From Chersky-840 sp035532735 (GTDB lineage Bacteria; Actinomycetota; Acidimicrobiia; Acidimicrobiales; UBA8190): 64,000 nt of DNA. The stretch covers positions 24,003-88,002 of the forward strand of contig DATKQM010000068.1 in assembly GCA_035532735.1 (NCBI GenBank), given 5' to 3'. Position numbers and translations under genes: made by a program. Positions 8,683 through 18,258 of the stretch are shown here, piece by piece; the stretch's first letter is position 1; every line of letters starts with the position of its first letter. The notes beneath the pieces are model-generated. The model was not told where the DNA came from. It made no database searches and was given only the letters and a program-made list of their open reading frames with translations.

Positions 8683-10517
8683 GCGCGCCCCGCCAGTTGG
8701 CCCGGTACCCCGCGCCCCGTGCCACGGTCGACCCCGACACGACCAAGACCTGGTTGCGGCGAGCCATGCCCATCCTGCGCGCCCACCGGGGGATCTTCAT
8801 CACGGCCTTGGTGCTGTCCTTCGTCGGCCTGGTGCTCCAGCTGCAGATCCCCGACCTCTTAAATCACGCCTTCGACAACGCTGTGCTCCGCCACACCGTC
8901 CCGCTGCACTTCTACGTGTGGTGGATCCTCGGCCTCGGGCTGGCGGGGGGGCTCTCGGGGTACGTGTCGCGGCTGTTTCTCTTCCAGAGTGCGTACGAGA
9001 TCGAATACGACCTCCGGACCATGATCTACGAGCACCTGACGCGGATGTCGTTCCCGTTCTACGACCGCGTCCAGTCCGGTCAGCTCATATCTCGCGCCAA
9101 TTCGGACATCCGGTCGGTACAGATGTACATGACCTTCGCGCCGATGATCCTGGTCCAGTGCAGCAGCGCGCTGGTCGCCTTCGGCTTCATGCTCTCGATC
9201 GACGTTCCCCTCGCCTTCGTGGCCATGATCACCATGCCCTTCGTGTTCCTCGTCGGCCACCGCATGCGCAAGGGGATGTTCCCCGTGTCGTGGCTCATCC
9301 AGGCCCGGCTGGCCGATGTGGCCACCATCGTCGACGAGAACGTGAACGGGGTCCGGGTGGTCCGATCGTTCGCCCAGGAGAAAGAGCAACTCCGCACCCT
9401 GGCCAAGGCGGCCGACAAGGTCCAGTGGGGCTACGTCAAAGACGCCGATCTGCGCGCCCGGTGGACTCCGGCGGTCCAGAACCTGCCCCAGGTGGGCCTG
9501 GCTCTGGTCCTCGCCTTCGGCGGTTACATGGTCATCCACAGGACCCTGGGCCTCGGTGCGATCCTGGCTTTCAACTCCTATCTGCTCATGCTCCAGGCGC
9601 CGTTCATGATGCTGGGCATGATCATCATGATGGGCCAGCGCGCCGCGGCGTCGGCCGAGCGCATCTACGAGATCCTCGACGAGGACCCCACCATCGTCGA
9701 CCGGCCCGGTGCGGTCGACCTCGTCGACTGCACCGGCGACGTCCGATTCGACAAGGTGGGGTTCTCGTACGGGCCGGAGCTCCCCATGGTGCTCACCGAC
9801 CTCGACCTCCACCTGCGCCCGGGCGAAACCGTGGCCCTGGTGGGCCGGACGGGCTCGGGCAAGTCCACCGTGGCCAGGCTGATCCCCCGCTTCTACGACG
9901 TCACGCAAGGCACGTTCTCCGTCGATGGCCACGACGTCCGGGACCTCACCATCGAGAGCCTGCGGGCGAACGTCGGCGTGGTCCTCGACGATGCCTTTCT
10001 CTTCTCCGTCTCGATCAGGGACAACATCGCCTACGGACGCCCCGACGCGGAGATCGCCGATGTCGAAGAGGCGGCGCGCGCCGCGGGGGCGCACGGCTTC
10101 ATCGAGGAGCTGCCCGAGGGGTACGACACGGTGGTGGGTGAGCGCGGCTACACCTTGTCCGGAGGCCAGCGCCAGCGCATCACCATCGCCAGGACCCTGC
10201 TCGTGAACCCCCCCATCCTGGTCCTCGACGACGCCACCAGCGCCATCGACGTGCAGGTGGAACAGCAGATTCACGACGCCCTGCGCGTGCTCATGGAGGG
10301 CCGCACCACGCTTATCGTGGCGCACCGGCTGTCGACGATCAGCCTGGCCGATCGCGTCGTCTTATTGGAGGACGGCCGCATCATCGCCGACGGGACGCAC
10401 GCCGAATTGCTCGAGACCACTCCCCAGTACGCGGAGGTCCTGGCCCAGGTCGACCCCGACGCCGAGGTGGTGCTGGGTTCGGCCAACGGGAGCACCGCCG
10501 GACCCGGGGGGCACTGA
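8679..10517 (+). CDS. ABC exporter half-transporter with degenerate catalytic site (heterodimer subunit A)
   Basis: 612 residues: six-helix transmembrane domain (about 35-320), then a nucleotide-binding domain. Walker A is GRTGSGKST (389-397) and the signature is a canonical LSGGQ (493-497). The Q-loop reads VVLDDAF, with Asp where Gln is normal (about 437), and Walker B ends in LVLDDAT, with Asp518 where the catalytic Glu should be. The H-loop His (VAHRLST) is present. In heterodimeric exporters such as TM287/288 one subunit has exactly this Glu-to-Asp change, and its partner has an altered signature motif. The gene overlaps marR by ATGA and its partner by TGATG, so the three form one translational unit. 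Likely substrates are drugs or lipids. Confidence 0.92.
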   Translation: MSAPRQLARYPAPRATVDPDTTKTWLRRAMPILRAHRGIFITALVLSFVGLVLQLQIPDLLNHAFDNAVLRHTVPLHFYVWWILGLGLAGGLSGYVSRLFLFQSAYEIEYDLRTMIYEHLTRMSFPFYDRVQSGQLISRANSDIRSVQMYMTFAPMILVQCSSALVAFGFMLSIDVPLAFVAMITMPFVFLVGHRMRKGMFPVSWLIQARLADVATIVDENVNGVRVVRSFAQEKEQLRTLAKAADKVQWGYVKDADLRARWTPAVQNLPQVGLALVLAFGGYMVIHRTLGLGAILAFNSYLLMLQAPFMMLGMIIMMGQRAAASAERIYEILDEDPTIVDRPGAVDLVDCTGDVRFDKVGFSYGPELPMVLTDLDLHLRPGETVALVGRTGSGKSTVARLIPRFYDVTQGTFSVDGHDVRDLTIESLRANVGVVLDDAFLFSVSIRDNIAYGRPDAEIADVEEAARAAGAHGFIEELPEGYDTVVGERGYTLSGGQRQRITIARTLLVNPPILVLDDATSAIDVQVEQQIHDALRVLMEGRTTLIVAHRLSTISLADRVVLLEDGRIIADGTHAELLETTPQYAEVLAQVDPDAEVVLGSANGSTAGPGGH

Positions 10518-12466
10518 TGGGCTTCGGGGGATGGGGCGGTGGACCGATGTTCGGCGGTGGGGGACGTCCCGGCGCGCCCGCCGCGCCTGGTCTTCCCTTC
10601 GGAGGGATCCCTTCCGAGCTCCAAGACGGCGTCGACGCGCTGCTGGCCGAAGAGCCCGATCACGGCGAGCCCGTCGTCGCCTTCTCCCAACGCCAGAGCG
10701 CCAAAGAGCGCCGGCAGCTGAGCCTGCGGGGCCTGCTGCTCGAGTACCCCGACATGCTGGTGACCTCCACCATCCTCGTGATCGTCACGAGCGTGGCCCT
10801 CCAAGCCGGGCCCAAGCTGACCGAGCTAGCCGTGGACAAGGGCATGACCAAGGGTCACCGTCACTTGAGCATCGTGCTGATCATCGCCGCGATCTATCTC
10901 GCCTTCGTGGCCTTCACCTCGATCACCCAACGGGCCCTGGTGAAAGTCACCGGTCGGTTGGCGGCGGGCGTGATGAACGACCTCCGGGTCAAGGTCTTCT
11001 CCCATCTCCAGCGACTGTCCCTTGACTTCTTCACCGCCGAGAAGGCGGGCGTGGTCATGACCAGGATGACCAGCGACATCGAGAACCTCCAGCAGCTGCT
11101 CCAAGACGGCCTGGCCCAGTTCGCCATCCAGGGCCTCACCATGATCGTGATCACGGTCATCCTCTTCACAACCAACGTGACCCTCGCCTTCATCACGGTG
11201 CTCCTGGTCGTCCCCGCACTCGTCGTGATGTCGCTGTGGTTCCGGGTTGCGTCGGAGCGGGGATATGACCAGGTGCGCGACGGGATCGCCAACGTCATGG
11301 CGGATCTCTCCGAGAGCCTGCACGGCGTGCGGGTCGTCACGGCCCACAACCGCCAGCGGTACAACATCTTCCATCATCGCAACGTCGTGGGTGAATACCG
11401 TGATGCCAACATCTTCACCGCCCAGATCAACGCCGTTTACGGTCCGGGCACCCAACTGGTGGGATGGCTCGGACAGGCCGCGCTGCTCGGGATCGGGGGC
11501 GTGATGGTGGTCCACCATTCCCTGTCCCCCGGTGCGCTCATCGCCTTCTTCTTGTACTTGAACCGGTTCTTCCAACCCATCCAGCTTCTCGTCCAGCAGT
11601 ACAACAGCTTCCAACAGGGCCAGGCCTCGGTCTTCAAGCTCCGCACCCTGCTCTCGTCGGAGCCCACCGTTACCGAAGCACCAGACGCCGTGGAGCTCCC
11701 GCCCATCGAAGGAGAGATCGTCTTCGACAACGTGACCTTCGGCTACGACCCCGGCGTGCCGGTGCTGCGTGACGTCAACCTCCGCATCGCTCCGGGCGAG
11801 ACAGTGGCGTTCGTGGGCCCCACCGGGGCGGGCAAGTCCACCCTGGCCAAGCTCATCACCCGCTTCTACGACCCCACGGCTGGCCACGTCCGCATCGACG
11901 GCCACGACATCGAAGGCGTGACCCTCGACTCGCTGCGTCGCCAGCTCGGCGTGGTACCCCAGGAGCCCTTCCTCTTCGCCGGCACCATCCGCGACAACCT
12001 GGCCTTCGCCCGGCCTTCGGCATCCGACGCCGAGGTGGTCGAAGCGGTGCGGGCGGTGGGACTCAGCGAGTTGGTCGACCGGATGCCCGAGGGCGTCGAC
12101 ACCGTCGTCCACGAGCGGGGCCAATCCCTGTCGTCGGGCGAGCGCCAGCTCATTGCATTAGGCCGGGCCTTCTTGGCCCATCCCCGCGTCCTCGTGCTCG
12201 ACGAAGCCACCTCCAACCTCGACCTCCAGTCCGAGACCCGGATCGAGGCGGCTCTCGACGTGCTCCTCGAGGCCCGCACGGCGGTGCTCATCGCGCATCG
12301 CCTCTCCACCGCCATGAAGGCCGACCGGATCGTGGTCGTCGACAACGGCCGCATCGTCGAAGCAGGGCCGCATGCCGAGCTCGTAGGCCGCCAGGGCCGC
12401 TACGCCGAGATGTACGCGGCGTGGGTGAACCAGTCCGAACACAGCGCCGAGCCCGCCGCCTCGTAG
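10517..12466 (+). CDS. ABC exporter half-transporter with canonical Walker B (heterodimer subunit B)
   Basis: 649 residues. An unusual Gly/Met/Pro-rich N-terminal tail of about 30 residues (GFGGWGGGPMFGGGG) precedes a linker and the transmembrane domain (about 70-350). The nucleotide-binding domain has GPTGAGKST, a normal Q-loop (VVPQEPFLF) and a canonical Walker B (LVLDEAT), but its signature is LSSGE rather than LSGGQ. Paired with subunit A this yields one competent ATP site (Glu from B, LSGGQ from A) and one degenerate site (Asp from A, LSSGE from B). That is the known asymmetric arrangement and strong internal evidence that the two proteins form a heterodimer. Its ATG overlaps the stop of subunit A. 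Confidence 0.92.
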   Translation: MGFGGWGGGPMFGGGGRPGAPAAPGLPFGGIPSELQDGVDALLAEEPDHGEPVVAFSQRQSAKERRQLSLRGLLLEYPDMLVTSTILVIVTSVALQAGPKLTELAVDKGMTKGHRHLSIVLIIAAIYLAFVAFTSITQRALVKVTGRLAAGVMNDLRVKVFSHLQRLSLDFFTAEKAGVVMTRMTSDIENLQQLLQDGLAQFAIQGLTMIVITVILFTTNVTLAFITVLLVVPALVVMSLWFRVASERGYDQVRDGIANVMADLSESLHGVRVVTAHNRQRYNIFHHRNVVGEYRDANIFTAQINAVYGPGTQLVGWLGQAALLGIGGVMVVHHSLSPGALIAFFLYLNRFFQPIQLLVQQYNSFQQGQASVFKLRTLLSSEPTVTEAPDAVELPPIEGEIVFDNVTFGYDPGVPVLRDVNLRIAPGETVAFVGPTGAGKSTLAKLITRFYDPTAGHVRIDGHDIEGVTLDSLRRQLGVVPQEPFLFAGTIRDNLAFARPSASDAEVVEAVRAVGLSELVDRMPEGVDTVVHERGQSLSSGERQLIALGRAFLAHPRVLVLDEATSNLDLQSETRIEAALDVLLEARTAVLIAHRLSTAMKADRIVVVDNGRIVEAGPHAELVGRQGRYAEMYAAWVNQSEHSAEPAAS

Positions 12467-12468
12467 CA

Positions 12469-12486
12469 CCGGCTCCGTGGAACCGG
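12469..12486. terminator. weak hairpin between convergent genes
   Basis: CCGGCTCC, GT, GGAACCGG: 8-base arms with one mismatch and a 2-base gap, just after the stop of ABC subunit B and before the stop of the convergent secreted protein gene. It lacks a T-run, so it is only a candidate bidirectional terminator. Confidence 0.25.
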
Positions 12487-12506
12487 CGCGGCTGGCGTCG
12501 TGCGGT

Positions 12507-12980
12507 TCAGCTGGCGCGGTGTTGGCCGAAGGTGTGATCCACGAGCTTGGTGCAAGCATTGGGAAGAGCCGATTCGATCTTGGCTCCCTGGGCCTGGGTC
12601 AGCTTGTGGCTGTCCACCGCTCGGCCGACTTGGGTGTCACCGGCGTGGACGAGGGCGGTGACCACGTTTTGAACGTCGACGTTTTGAGACGACGCCACCT
12701 CGGCGATCGACTGCCCCGAGCGCAGCGCTCTCACGAGAGCCTTCGGCGAGATCCTGATCGTCGTGGCGCTGATCTGGACGGTCTCACGAGCGACGGCCTT
12801 CCGGTGCTCTCGCAGCCATGCCCGCAACGGATGGGGCCCGGTTGACGGCGAGGCGGGAGCAGTAGCCACCGATGGCGGAGTGGCAGCTCCGGCCGGCGAG
12901 GCCAGCCCCGCACTGAGGCCTACACCGGCCAATCCTGAGAGAGCAAGGCCGACGGTGGCGGTGGCGAACATCTTCTTCAT
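12507..12980 (-). CDS. small secreted helical protein of unknown function
   Basis: 157 residues. The ATG at 12980 has AGGAG five bases upstream and starts a typical signal peptide: KK, then a Gly/Ala/Leu-rich core, then SPAGAA. After a Pro/Ala/Ser linker come two amphipathic helical segments: a LysM-like ALVRALRSGQSIAEVASSQNVDVQNVVTALV stretch and a DSHKLTQAQGAKIESALP stretch. The same layout (GKSIAEVA..NGV..V..ALV followed by a helix with LTQAQA) recurs in exported actinobacterial proteins of unknown role; a domain name cannot be assigned from sequence alone. The single Cys near the end could form an intermolecular disulphide. It is convergent with the ABC operon. Confidence 0.75.
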   Translation of the reverse strand: MKKMFATATVGLALSGLAGVGLSAGLASPAGAATPPSVATAPASPSTGPHPLRAWLREHRKAVARETVQISATTIRISPKALVRALRSGQSIAEVASSQNVDVQNVVTALVHAGDTQVGRAVDSHKLTQAQGAKIESALPNACTKLVDHTFGQHRAS

Positions 12981-13128
12981 GGGAGCTCCTACGCGAGATG
13001 GATAGTGACAAGGAGCAGTGTGGGGCCGCACTGTGAGGATTCCGTGAGCGAAGATCGCTGTTTCGATCAGGGTTGGGCCGGTCGAGCCGAGGCGTTCTCA
13101 GCGCTCGACGCGTCATAGGATCGAGGGG

Positions 13129-13737
13129 GTGAGACGCATCCCGTGGTGGGCTCTTGCGTCTGCGGGCGCCGCACCCGTGCTGCTCATCGGTGGCTTCGCG
13201 CTGGCCGAGGCTCGACAACCGTCGAGCTACGACCCGATACGCGACACCATCAGCGCCCTGGCCGCGCTCGGGGCAACCGATCGCTGGATCATGACCTCCG
13301 CGCTGACCGGGTTGGGCGCCTGCCATGTGATCACCGCGGCGGGCCTCCGCCCGATGCAGAATCAGGCCCGGGTTGTCCTTGCGGCGGGAGGCGTCGCCAC
13401 CGTGCTCGTCGCCACGTTTCCCCAGCCGACCCGTGGCAACTCCGTAGCCCACACCGTGGCCGCCACCGTGGCGTTCATCGCCCTCGGGGTTTGGCCGGCA
13501 CTGAGCGCGACCCGGACAGGTGGCGGCCCCCTCTTGCGCGGTTGGGTTCCGATCGGAGCGTCGGTGGCGCTCCTCGGTCTTGTGGTGTGGTTCGCGGCCG
13601 AGCTCGACGGCGGCCAGCGTGGACTAGCTGAGCGCGCCGCCGCCAGCGCGCAGGCCCTGTGGCCATTGGCGGTCGTCGTCACGACCCACCGTGCGCTCGA
13701 ACGCCGTGAGTCGGGGGAGAGCCCCGGTTCCCTGTAG
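13129..13737 (+). CDS. DUF998 integral membrane protein
   Basis: 202 residues with about six hydrophobic helices and the DUF998 signature near the N-terminus (YDPIRDTISALAALG), followed by an HVITAAGL segment and a polar FPQPTRGNSVAHTVAA loop containing the conserved His. The reading starts at GTG 13129, preceded by a purine-rich CGAGGG. Function of the family is not established. It is divergent from the small secreted protein; its stop codon lies inside an 18-bp tandem duplication. Confidence 0.82.
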   Translation: MRRIPWWALASAGAAPVLLIGGFALAEARQPSSYDPIRDTISALAALGATDRWIMTSALTGLGACHVITAAGLRPMQNQARVVLAAGGVATVLVATFPQPTRGNSVAHTVAATVAFIALGVWPALSATRTGGGPLLRGWVPIGASVALLGLVVWFAAELDGGQRGLAERAAASAQALWPLAVVVTTHRALERRESGESPGSL

Positions 13738-13764
13738 GAATCTGGGTCGATGTAGGAATCTGGG
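13733..13764. repeat. 18-bp tandem duplication at a gene end
   Basis: TGTAGGAATCTGGG occurs at 13733-13746 and again at 13751-13764, separated by TCGA, giving an 18-base period. The first copy includes the TAG stop of the DUF998 gene. The MFS-MarR reading frame stops just beyond the second copy. It looks like a small slippage duplication between convergent genes. Confidence 0.8.
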
Positions 13765-13765
13765 C

Positions 13766-15796
13766 TCAGGCGCGGAGCGGACTTGGAGCGCTCCCGGTGG
13801 CATCGGCGAGCAGCTTCTCGTCGTCGGCCAGCAATTCGTGAGCCAAGCGGCGGACCATGACACCAATCTCGGGGTGGTCCTCGGGATCCCAGCCCTCGAG
13901 GAGCTCGGTCAACCCCGCCCGCCGAGCCACTTTGAGTCGGTCGATGGCGTCGTGGCCCAGCGCGGTGAGCGCGAACTCGCGGGGACCGGGGCCTGGCGCG
14001 GTTTCGACGAACCCCTTCTCCGCCAGCGAGTCGATGCCCGCCTCGATGCGCTCGGGGTCGACCTTCAGCCGCGAGGCCACGCTCTCGAGCGTGCAATCTG
14101 GCCGATCCGCGAAACGGTAGAGCAGCCAGCACGGTCGCGGTTCCAACTGCAGCCCGGCCGCGCCGCCAAAGTGGTGTAGAGCTCAGCGCGGTTCTCGCGC
14201 AGGGCGAATCGCTCCAATGACAGCTGGATTTCTTGGAGCGAGGTGCGCGACTCGTGCATTCCGAGCTCCTTGCCCGGATCGGCATTACGGACCGTCTTGC
14301 GCAACTCGATGTCGGGGAGCAGCCACGACAATGCGAATGCCACCACACAAATAGGGACCCCGATCAGGAACACGGTCTGGATGGTGTGGACTATGCCCGC
14401 CACCACGCCGGCATGCACAGCCGGTGGCAACCGACTGAGCGACGTCGGGTCGGCTCCACTGAGTGAACTGTTGAGTCCGGGTGGGATCGCCTTCAGGTGC
14501 AGCGCGTGCACGACGTTGGTGGCCAGGAGGTTGGCGAAGATGGCCCCGAACACCGCCGTGCCGAACGAACCGCCGATCATGCGAAAGAACGTCGCCCCTG
14601 AGGTGGCCGTACCCAGCTGCTCATAGGGCACGGCGTTCTGCACCGCTACCACCAGGACCTGCATGACCAGTCCCAATCCGACCCCGAACACGAATAGAAA
14701 GCCGGCTATGACCCAGGCTCCGGTGGTGAGGCCGATGCGCGACATCAACGACAGGCCGACGATCATGAGGAAGGTCCCCGCCACGGGGAAGACCTTGTAG
14801 CGGCCCCACCGACTGACCAATTGCCCCGCCCCCGTGGAGGCCAGGAGCAGTCCGCCCATCAACGGCAGGAGCCGCAGCCCCGACGCCGGAGGGCTGAGCC
14901 CCCGTGCGTCCTGGAAGAAGATCGGAAGGAATGTGAGCGCGCCGAACATGGCGAAGCCCATGACGAAACCGACGGCGCTCGCCGCCGAGAAAACACGGTT
15001 GGTGAACAGGGCGAGGGGGATCACCGGCTCGGCGGCGCGTCGCTCGACGCCGAGGAAGAGGACCGTCAGGATCACCCCCGCCACGGCCATGGCGATGATC
15101 GGTGCCGAGCCCCACCGGTACGTGGTCCCACCCAGGCTGGTGAACAGCACCAATGCCGTGGTCGCCAAGGTGAGGAGAATGGTGCCCAGGTAGTCGATGA
15201 CGTGATGGAGCCGCTGGAGCTTTCCCGGGAGCTGCGCGGCGGTGACGAAGAGGGCGACGACTCCGATCGGGATGTTGATGTAGAAGACCCAGCGCCACGA
15301 CAGGTATTCGACGAAGAAGCCCCCGAGGAGCGGACCCAGGACCGTGGCAACTCCGAACACCGCCCCGAACAGGCCCATGTACCGGCCTCGTTCGCGCGGC
15401 GAGACGATGTCGCCCACGATGGCTTGGGCACCGATCATGAGCCCACCGCCTCCGAGGCCCTGGATGGCCCGGAACGCGATCAGCTCGATCATCGAGTGGC
15501 TGAACCCCGATAGCGCCGATCCCACCAGGAAGATGACGATGGCGCTCTGGAAGAACGTCTTGCGTCCGTACTGGTCGCCGAGCTTCCCCCATAACGGCGT
15601 CGACACGGGTGGACGCCAGCAGGTAGGCCGTCACGACCCAGGTGAGGTGCGACGCGCCGTGCAGGTCGCCGACGATCGTCGGCAGCGCCGTCGAGACAAT
15701 GGTCTGGTCGAGCGCGGCCAGGAACATGCCGAGGAGCAGCGCCCCGATGATGATGAGCACCCGGCGACGAGGCAGATCGAGGGCTGGTGCCGACAT
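13766..15796 (-). pseudogene. 14-TM MFS drug exporter (EmrB/QacA type) fused to a C-terminal MarR-like domain, two frameshifts
   Basis: The full product would be about 675 residues. N-terminal part (15796 down): MSAPALDLPRRRVLIIIGALLLG, LDQTIVSTALPTIVGDL, WVVTAYLLAST. One extra C near 15600 then shifts the frame, and the protein resumes as STPLWGKLGDQYGRK and continues through the transporter, including GPLLGGFFVEYLSWRWVFYINIPIG. At about 14155 a second one-base shift separates ENRAELYTTLAAR from AGLQLEPRPCWLLYRFADRPD. The latter continues as a winged-helix-like domain (RLKVDPERIEAGIDSLAEKGFVE). Such MFS-MarR fusions are known in actinobacteria, where the domain probably senses substrate. Both shifts are single bases, so sequencing error is as likely as inactivation. 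Start ATG 15796 (GTG 15799 directly before it). Confidence 0.75.
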
Positions 15797-15989
15797 CACG
15801 GAGCTCGGCGCTGCTTCGGTCTGGTCGTCGGGTATCAACCCACGACAGGGCCCGGCGGCACCGACTCCTCCTCTTTCAACAAACCGAGACTTTCTCCCGT
15901 CTGACCTGGGGCTGGGGGAACGCTCCGTGGCTATACGGTGTCGGGCCAAGGGGCCGGTACCGAACAGACGAACAATCCCAGGAGGCCAG

Positions 15990-17177
15990 ATGTCCAAGAT
16001 CGTGTGCGTGCTCTATCCCGATCCCATAGACGGGCAACCGACGCTCTATCCCCGCGACGACGTTCCGGTCCTCGACGGCTACCCCGGTGGCCAGTCCCTG
16101 CCGACGCCACAAGCCCTCGACTTCACCCCGGGCCAGCTCCTGGGCAGTGTGTCGGGAGAGCTCGGACTGCGCGCCTTTCTCGAACGCCTCGGCCACTCCC
16201 TCGTGGTCACAGCTGACAAGGACGGTCCGAGCTCTACCTTCGAGCGCGAATTGGTCGACGCCGAGATCGTCATCTCACAGCCCTTCTGGCCCGCCTACCT
16301 CACCGCCGAGCGTGTGGCCAAAGCTCCGAACCTGAAGCTCGCCATCACCGCTGGCATCGGTTCGGACCACGTCAACCTCCAGGCCGCCATCGACAGTGGC
16401 ATCACCGTCGCCGAGGTGACCTTCTGCAATAGCATCAGCGTCGCAGAACACGTCGTCATGATGATCCTCGCCCTCGTCCGCAACTACATCCCCTCCTACC
16501 AGTGGGTGGTCCAGGGGGGCTGGAACATCGCCGACTGCGTCTCTCGTGCCTATGACGTCGAGGGGATGACCGTCGGCACCGTCGGCGCGGGGCGGATCGG
16601 GTCAGCCGTGCTTCGACGACTGAAGCCCTTCGACGTCAGGCTCCACTACACCGATCGCCATCGACTCCCCCACGACGTGGAGAGCGAGCTCGGTCTCACC
16701 TACCACGACTCGGTCGAGTCCTTAGTGGCGGTCTGTGACGTGATCACCATCAATGCTCCCCTGCACCCCGAGACCGAGGGGATGTTCGACGACACCCTCA
16801 TCAGCTCGATGAAACGCGGGTCGTACCTCGTGAACACGGCCCGGGGCAAGATCTGTGACCGCGACGCCATCGTCGCCGCCCTCGAGAGCGGACAGCTCGC
16901 CGGCTACGCCGGTGACGTCTGGTTCCCCCAGCCGGCGCCGTCGGACCACCCGTGGCGGTTGATGCCCCATCACGGCATGACACCGCATGTGTCGGGCACG
17001 ACCCTCTCAGCCCAGGCGCGCTACGCGGCCGGTGTGCGCGAGATCCTGGAGTGCTGGTTCGAGCACCGCCCCATCCGCGACGAGTACCTCATCGTCGACG
17101 GGGGCCGCCTGGCCGGCACCGGGGCACACTCCTACAGCGCCGGCGATGCGACCCGAGGTTCCGAGCCCGGGTCGTGA
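15990..17177 (+). CDS. fdh: NAD-dependent formate dehydrogenase
   Basis: 395 residues, close to the length of Pseudomonas-type FDH (EC 1.17.1.9), which oxidises formate to CO2 with NAD+. The ATG at 15990 follows AGGAGG five bases upstream; the frame upstream of it is spurious. Signatures of the family, rather than of general D-2-hydroxyacid dehydrogenases, run throughout: QPFWPAYLTAERVAKAPNLK, AITAGIGSDHVNLQAA, FCNSISVAEHVVMMIL, the Rossmann motif GTVGAGRIGS, HYTDRHRLP (Asp-Arg typical of NAD preference), NTARGKICDRDA and PHHGMTPHVSGTTLSAQARYA with the catalytic His. It is cytosolic and metal-free, so needs no selenocysteine or molybdenum. It is divergent from the MFS-MarR gene and is a likely source of NADH from C1 compounds. 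Confidence 0.95.
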   Translation: MSKIVCVLYPDPIDGQPTLYPRDDVPVLDGYPGGQSLPTPQALDFTPGQLLGSVSGELGLRAFLERLGHSLVVTADKDGPSSTFERELVDAEIVISQPFWPAYLTAERVAKAPNLKLAITAGIGSDHVNLQAAIDSGITVAEVTFCNSISVAEHVVMMILALVRNYIPSYQWVVQGGWNIADCVSRAYDVEGMTVGTVGAGRIGSAVLRRLKPFDVRLHYTDRHRLPHDVESELGLTYHDSVESLVAVCDVITINAPLHPETEGMFDDTLISSMKRGSYLVNTARGKICDRDAIVAALESGQLAGYAGDVWFPQPAPSDHPWRLMPHHGMTPHVSGTTLSAQARYAAGVREILECWFEHRPIRDEYLIVDGGRLAGTGAHSYSAGDATRGSEPGS

Positions 17178-17230
17178 CCCACCCGGTCCGGCCCGCACGG
17201 CGCGACCATGGCGGTCAGCTCAGGACGTGA

Positions 17231-18103
17231 TCACGGACCGAGTCGGGCCAGGGCGGGGACGACGAGCTCTCCGACCTCGGTGACGAAGGCAACGGGGTCG
17301 CCGACCGGCATGATCTCGACGGCATCGACGCCCAGCGCGGCGTACTGGGCCATGAGGGCGACAAACCCGTCGACGTCGTCGAGCGGATTGCTCAGAGCAA
17401 GAATTGTCCTGTCGATCGTCGCCGGGTCACGCCCCTCGGCGTCGCAGTGGCAGTCGAGGATCTCGAGCTTGCGGGCGATCTCATCGGGGGAGATGGCGAA
17501 CAGGTTGCAGGCATCGGCGTAGCGGGCCACGAGCCGAAGGGTCTTGCGCTCGCCGCTGCCGCCGATGAGCACGCGCGGGCGCGGCGAGCTGATCGGTGGC
17601 GGTGAGCAGATCGTCTCGGCGAGTTGGTAGTGCCGACCTTCGAAGGGGCCCACCTCGTCGCTCCACATCTGGAGACAGATCTGCAGGGTCTCCTCGAGAC
17701 GCTCGAAACGCTCCGACAGGGGCGGGAACGGCACACCGAGACCCCGGTGCTCGCGTTCATACCACGCCGCCCCGATGCCGAGCTGTGCACGACCTCCCGA
17801 CAACACGTCGAGCGTGGTGACGATCTTCGCCAGCAGACCCGGGTGTCGATACGTGACCCCGGTGACCAACAGGCCGAGCGTCATGGTGCTCGTCTGACCG
17901 GCCAGGAACCCCAAAGAGGTGTAGCCCTCGAGCATCGGGTCCTCGGAGGTGGCCATCATCTCCATCTGGAACCAGTGGTCCATGAGGGTGAACACCGACA
18001 CCCCGCTCTCCTCGGCGATGCGGGCGGAGGTCGCCAGCGTCGGCCCGAGGGTCTCGGGGGCGCCGGGCAGGGTGAAATTGGCGAAGTGGATGCCGGTACG
18101 CAT
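17231..18103 (-). CDS. LLM-class (F420-type) flavin-dependent oxidoreductase
   Basis: 290 residues of the luciferase-like TIM-barrel family. The ATG at 18103 has AAAGGAA six bases upstream and gives the usual family start (MRTGIHFANFTLPG). Visible signatures: FTLMDHWFQM, SEDPMLEGYTSLGFLAGQTSTMTLGLLVTGVTYRHPGLLAK, LDVLSGGRAQLGIGAAWYEREH, PRVLIGGSGERKTLRLVARYADACN. Actinobacterial members of this subgroup generally use coenzyme F420, which is an inference here. The substrate is unknown. It is convergent with fdh and divergent from the MFS-TetR pair. Confidence 0.85.
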   Translation of the reverse strand: MRTGIHFANFTLPGAPETLGPTLATSARIAEESGVSVFTLMDHWFQMEMMATSEDPMLEGYTSLGFLAGQTSTMTLGLLVTGVTYRHPGLLAKIVTTLDVLSGGRAQLGIGAAWYEREHRGLGVPFPPLSERFERLEETLQICLQMWSDEVGPFEGRHYQLAETICSPPPISSPRPRVLIGGSGERKTLRLVARYADACNLFAISPDEIARKLEILDCHCDAEGRDPATIDRTILALSNPLDDVDGFVALMAQYAALGVDAVEIMPVGDPVAFVTEVGELVVPALARLGP

Positions 18104-18258
18104 CGGTGTTCCTTTCAGGCGAGCGGTGGAAGCGTCCACCTTCGCACGACGCGGGGCCCCGCCGGCCTCGGCACCGGCCCCGTGACCGGCACCGGCCGAG
18201 TTGCACTGACACACCCGGGTTCTAGACACACCTTTGTCTCTCGACGCTTCCCTGATTC

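Noticed and set aside
15990..17177. General D-lactate or phosphoglycerate dehydrogenase
   Set aside because: The family-wide 2-hydroxyacid dehydrogenase motifs are present, but FDH-specific blocks (QPFWPAYLTAERVAKAP, HHGMTPHVSGTTLSAQARYA) settle it as formate dehydrogenase.
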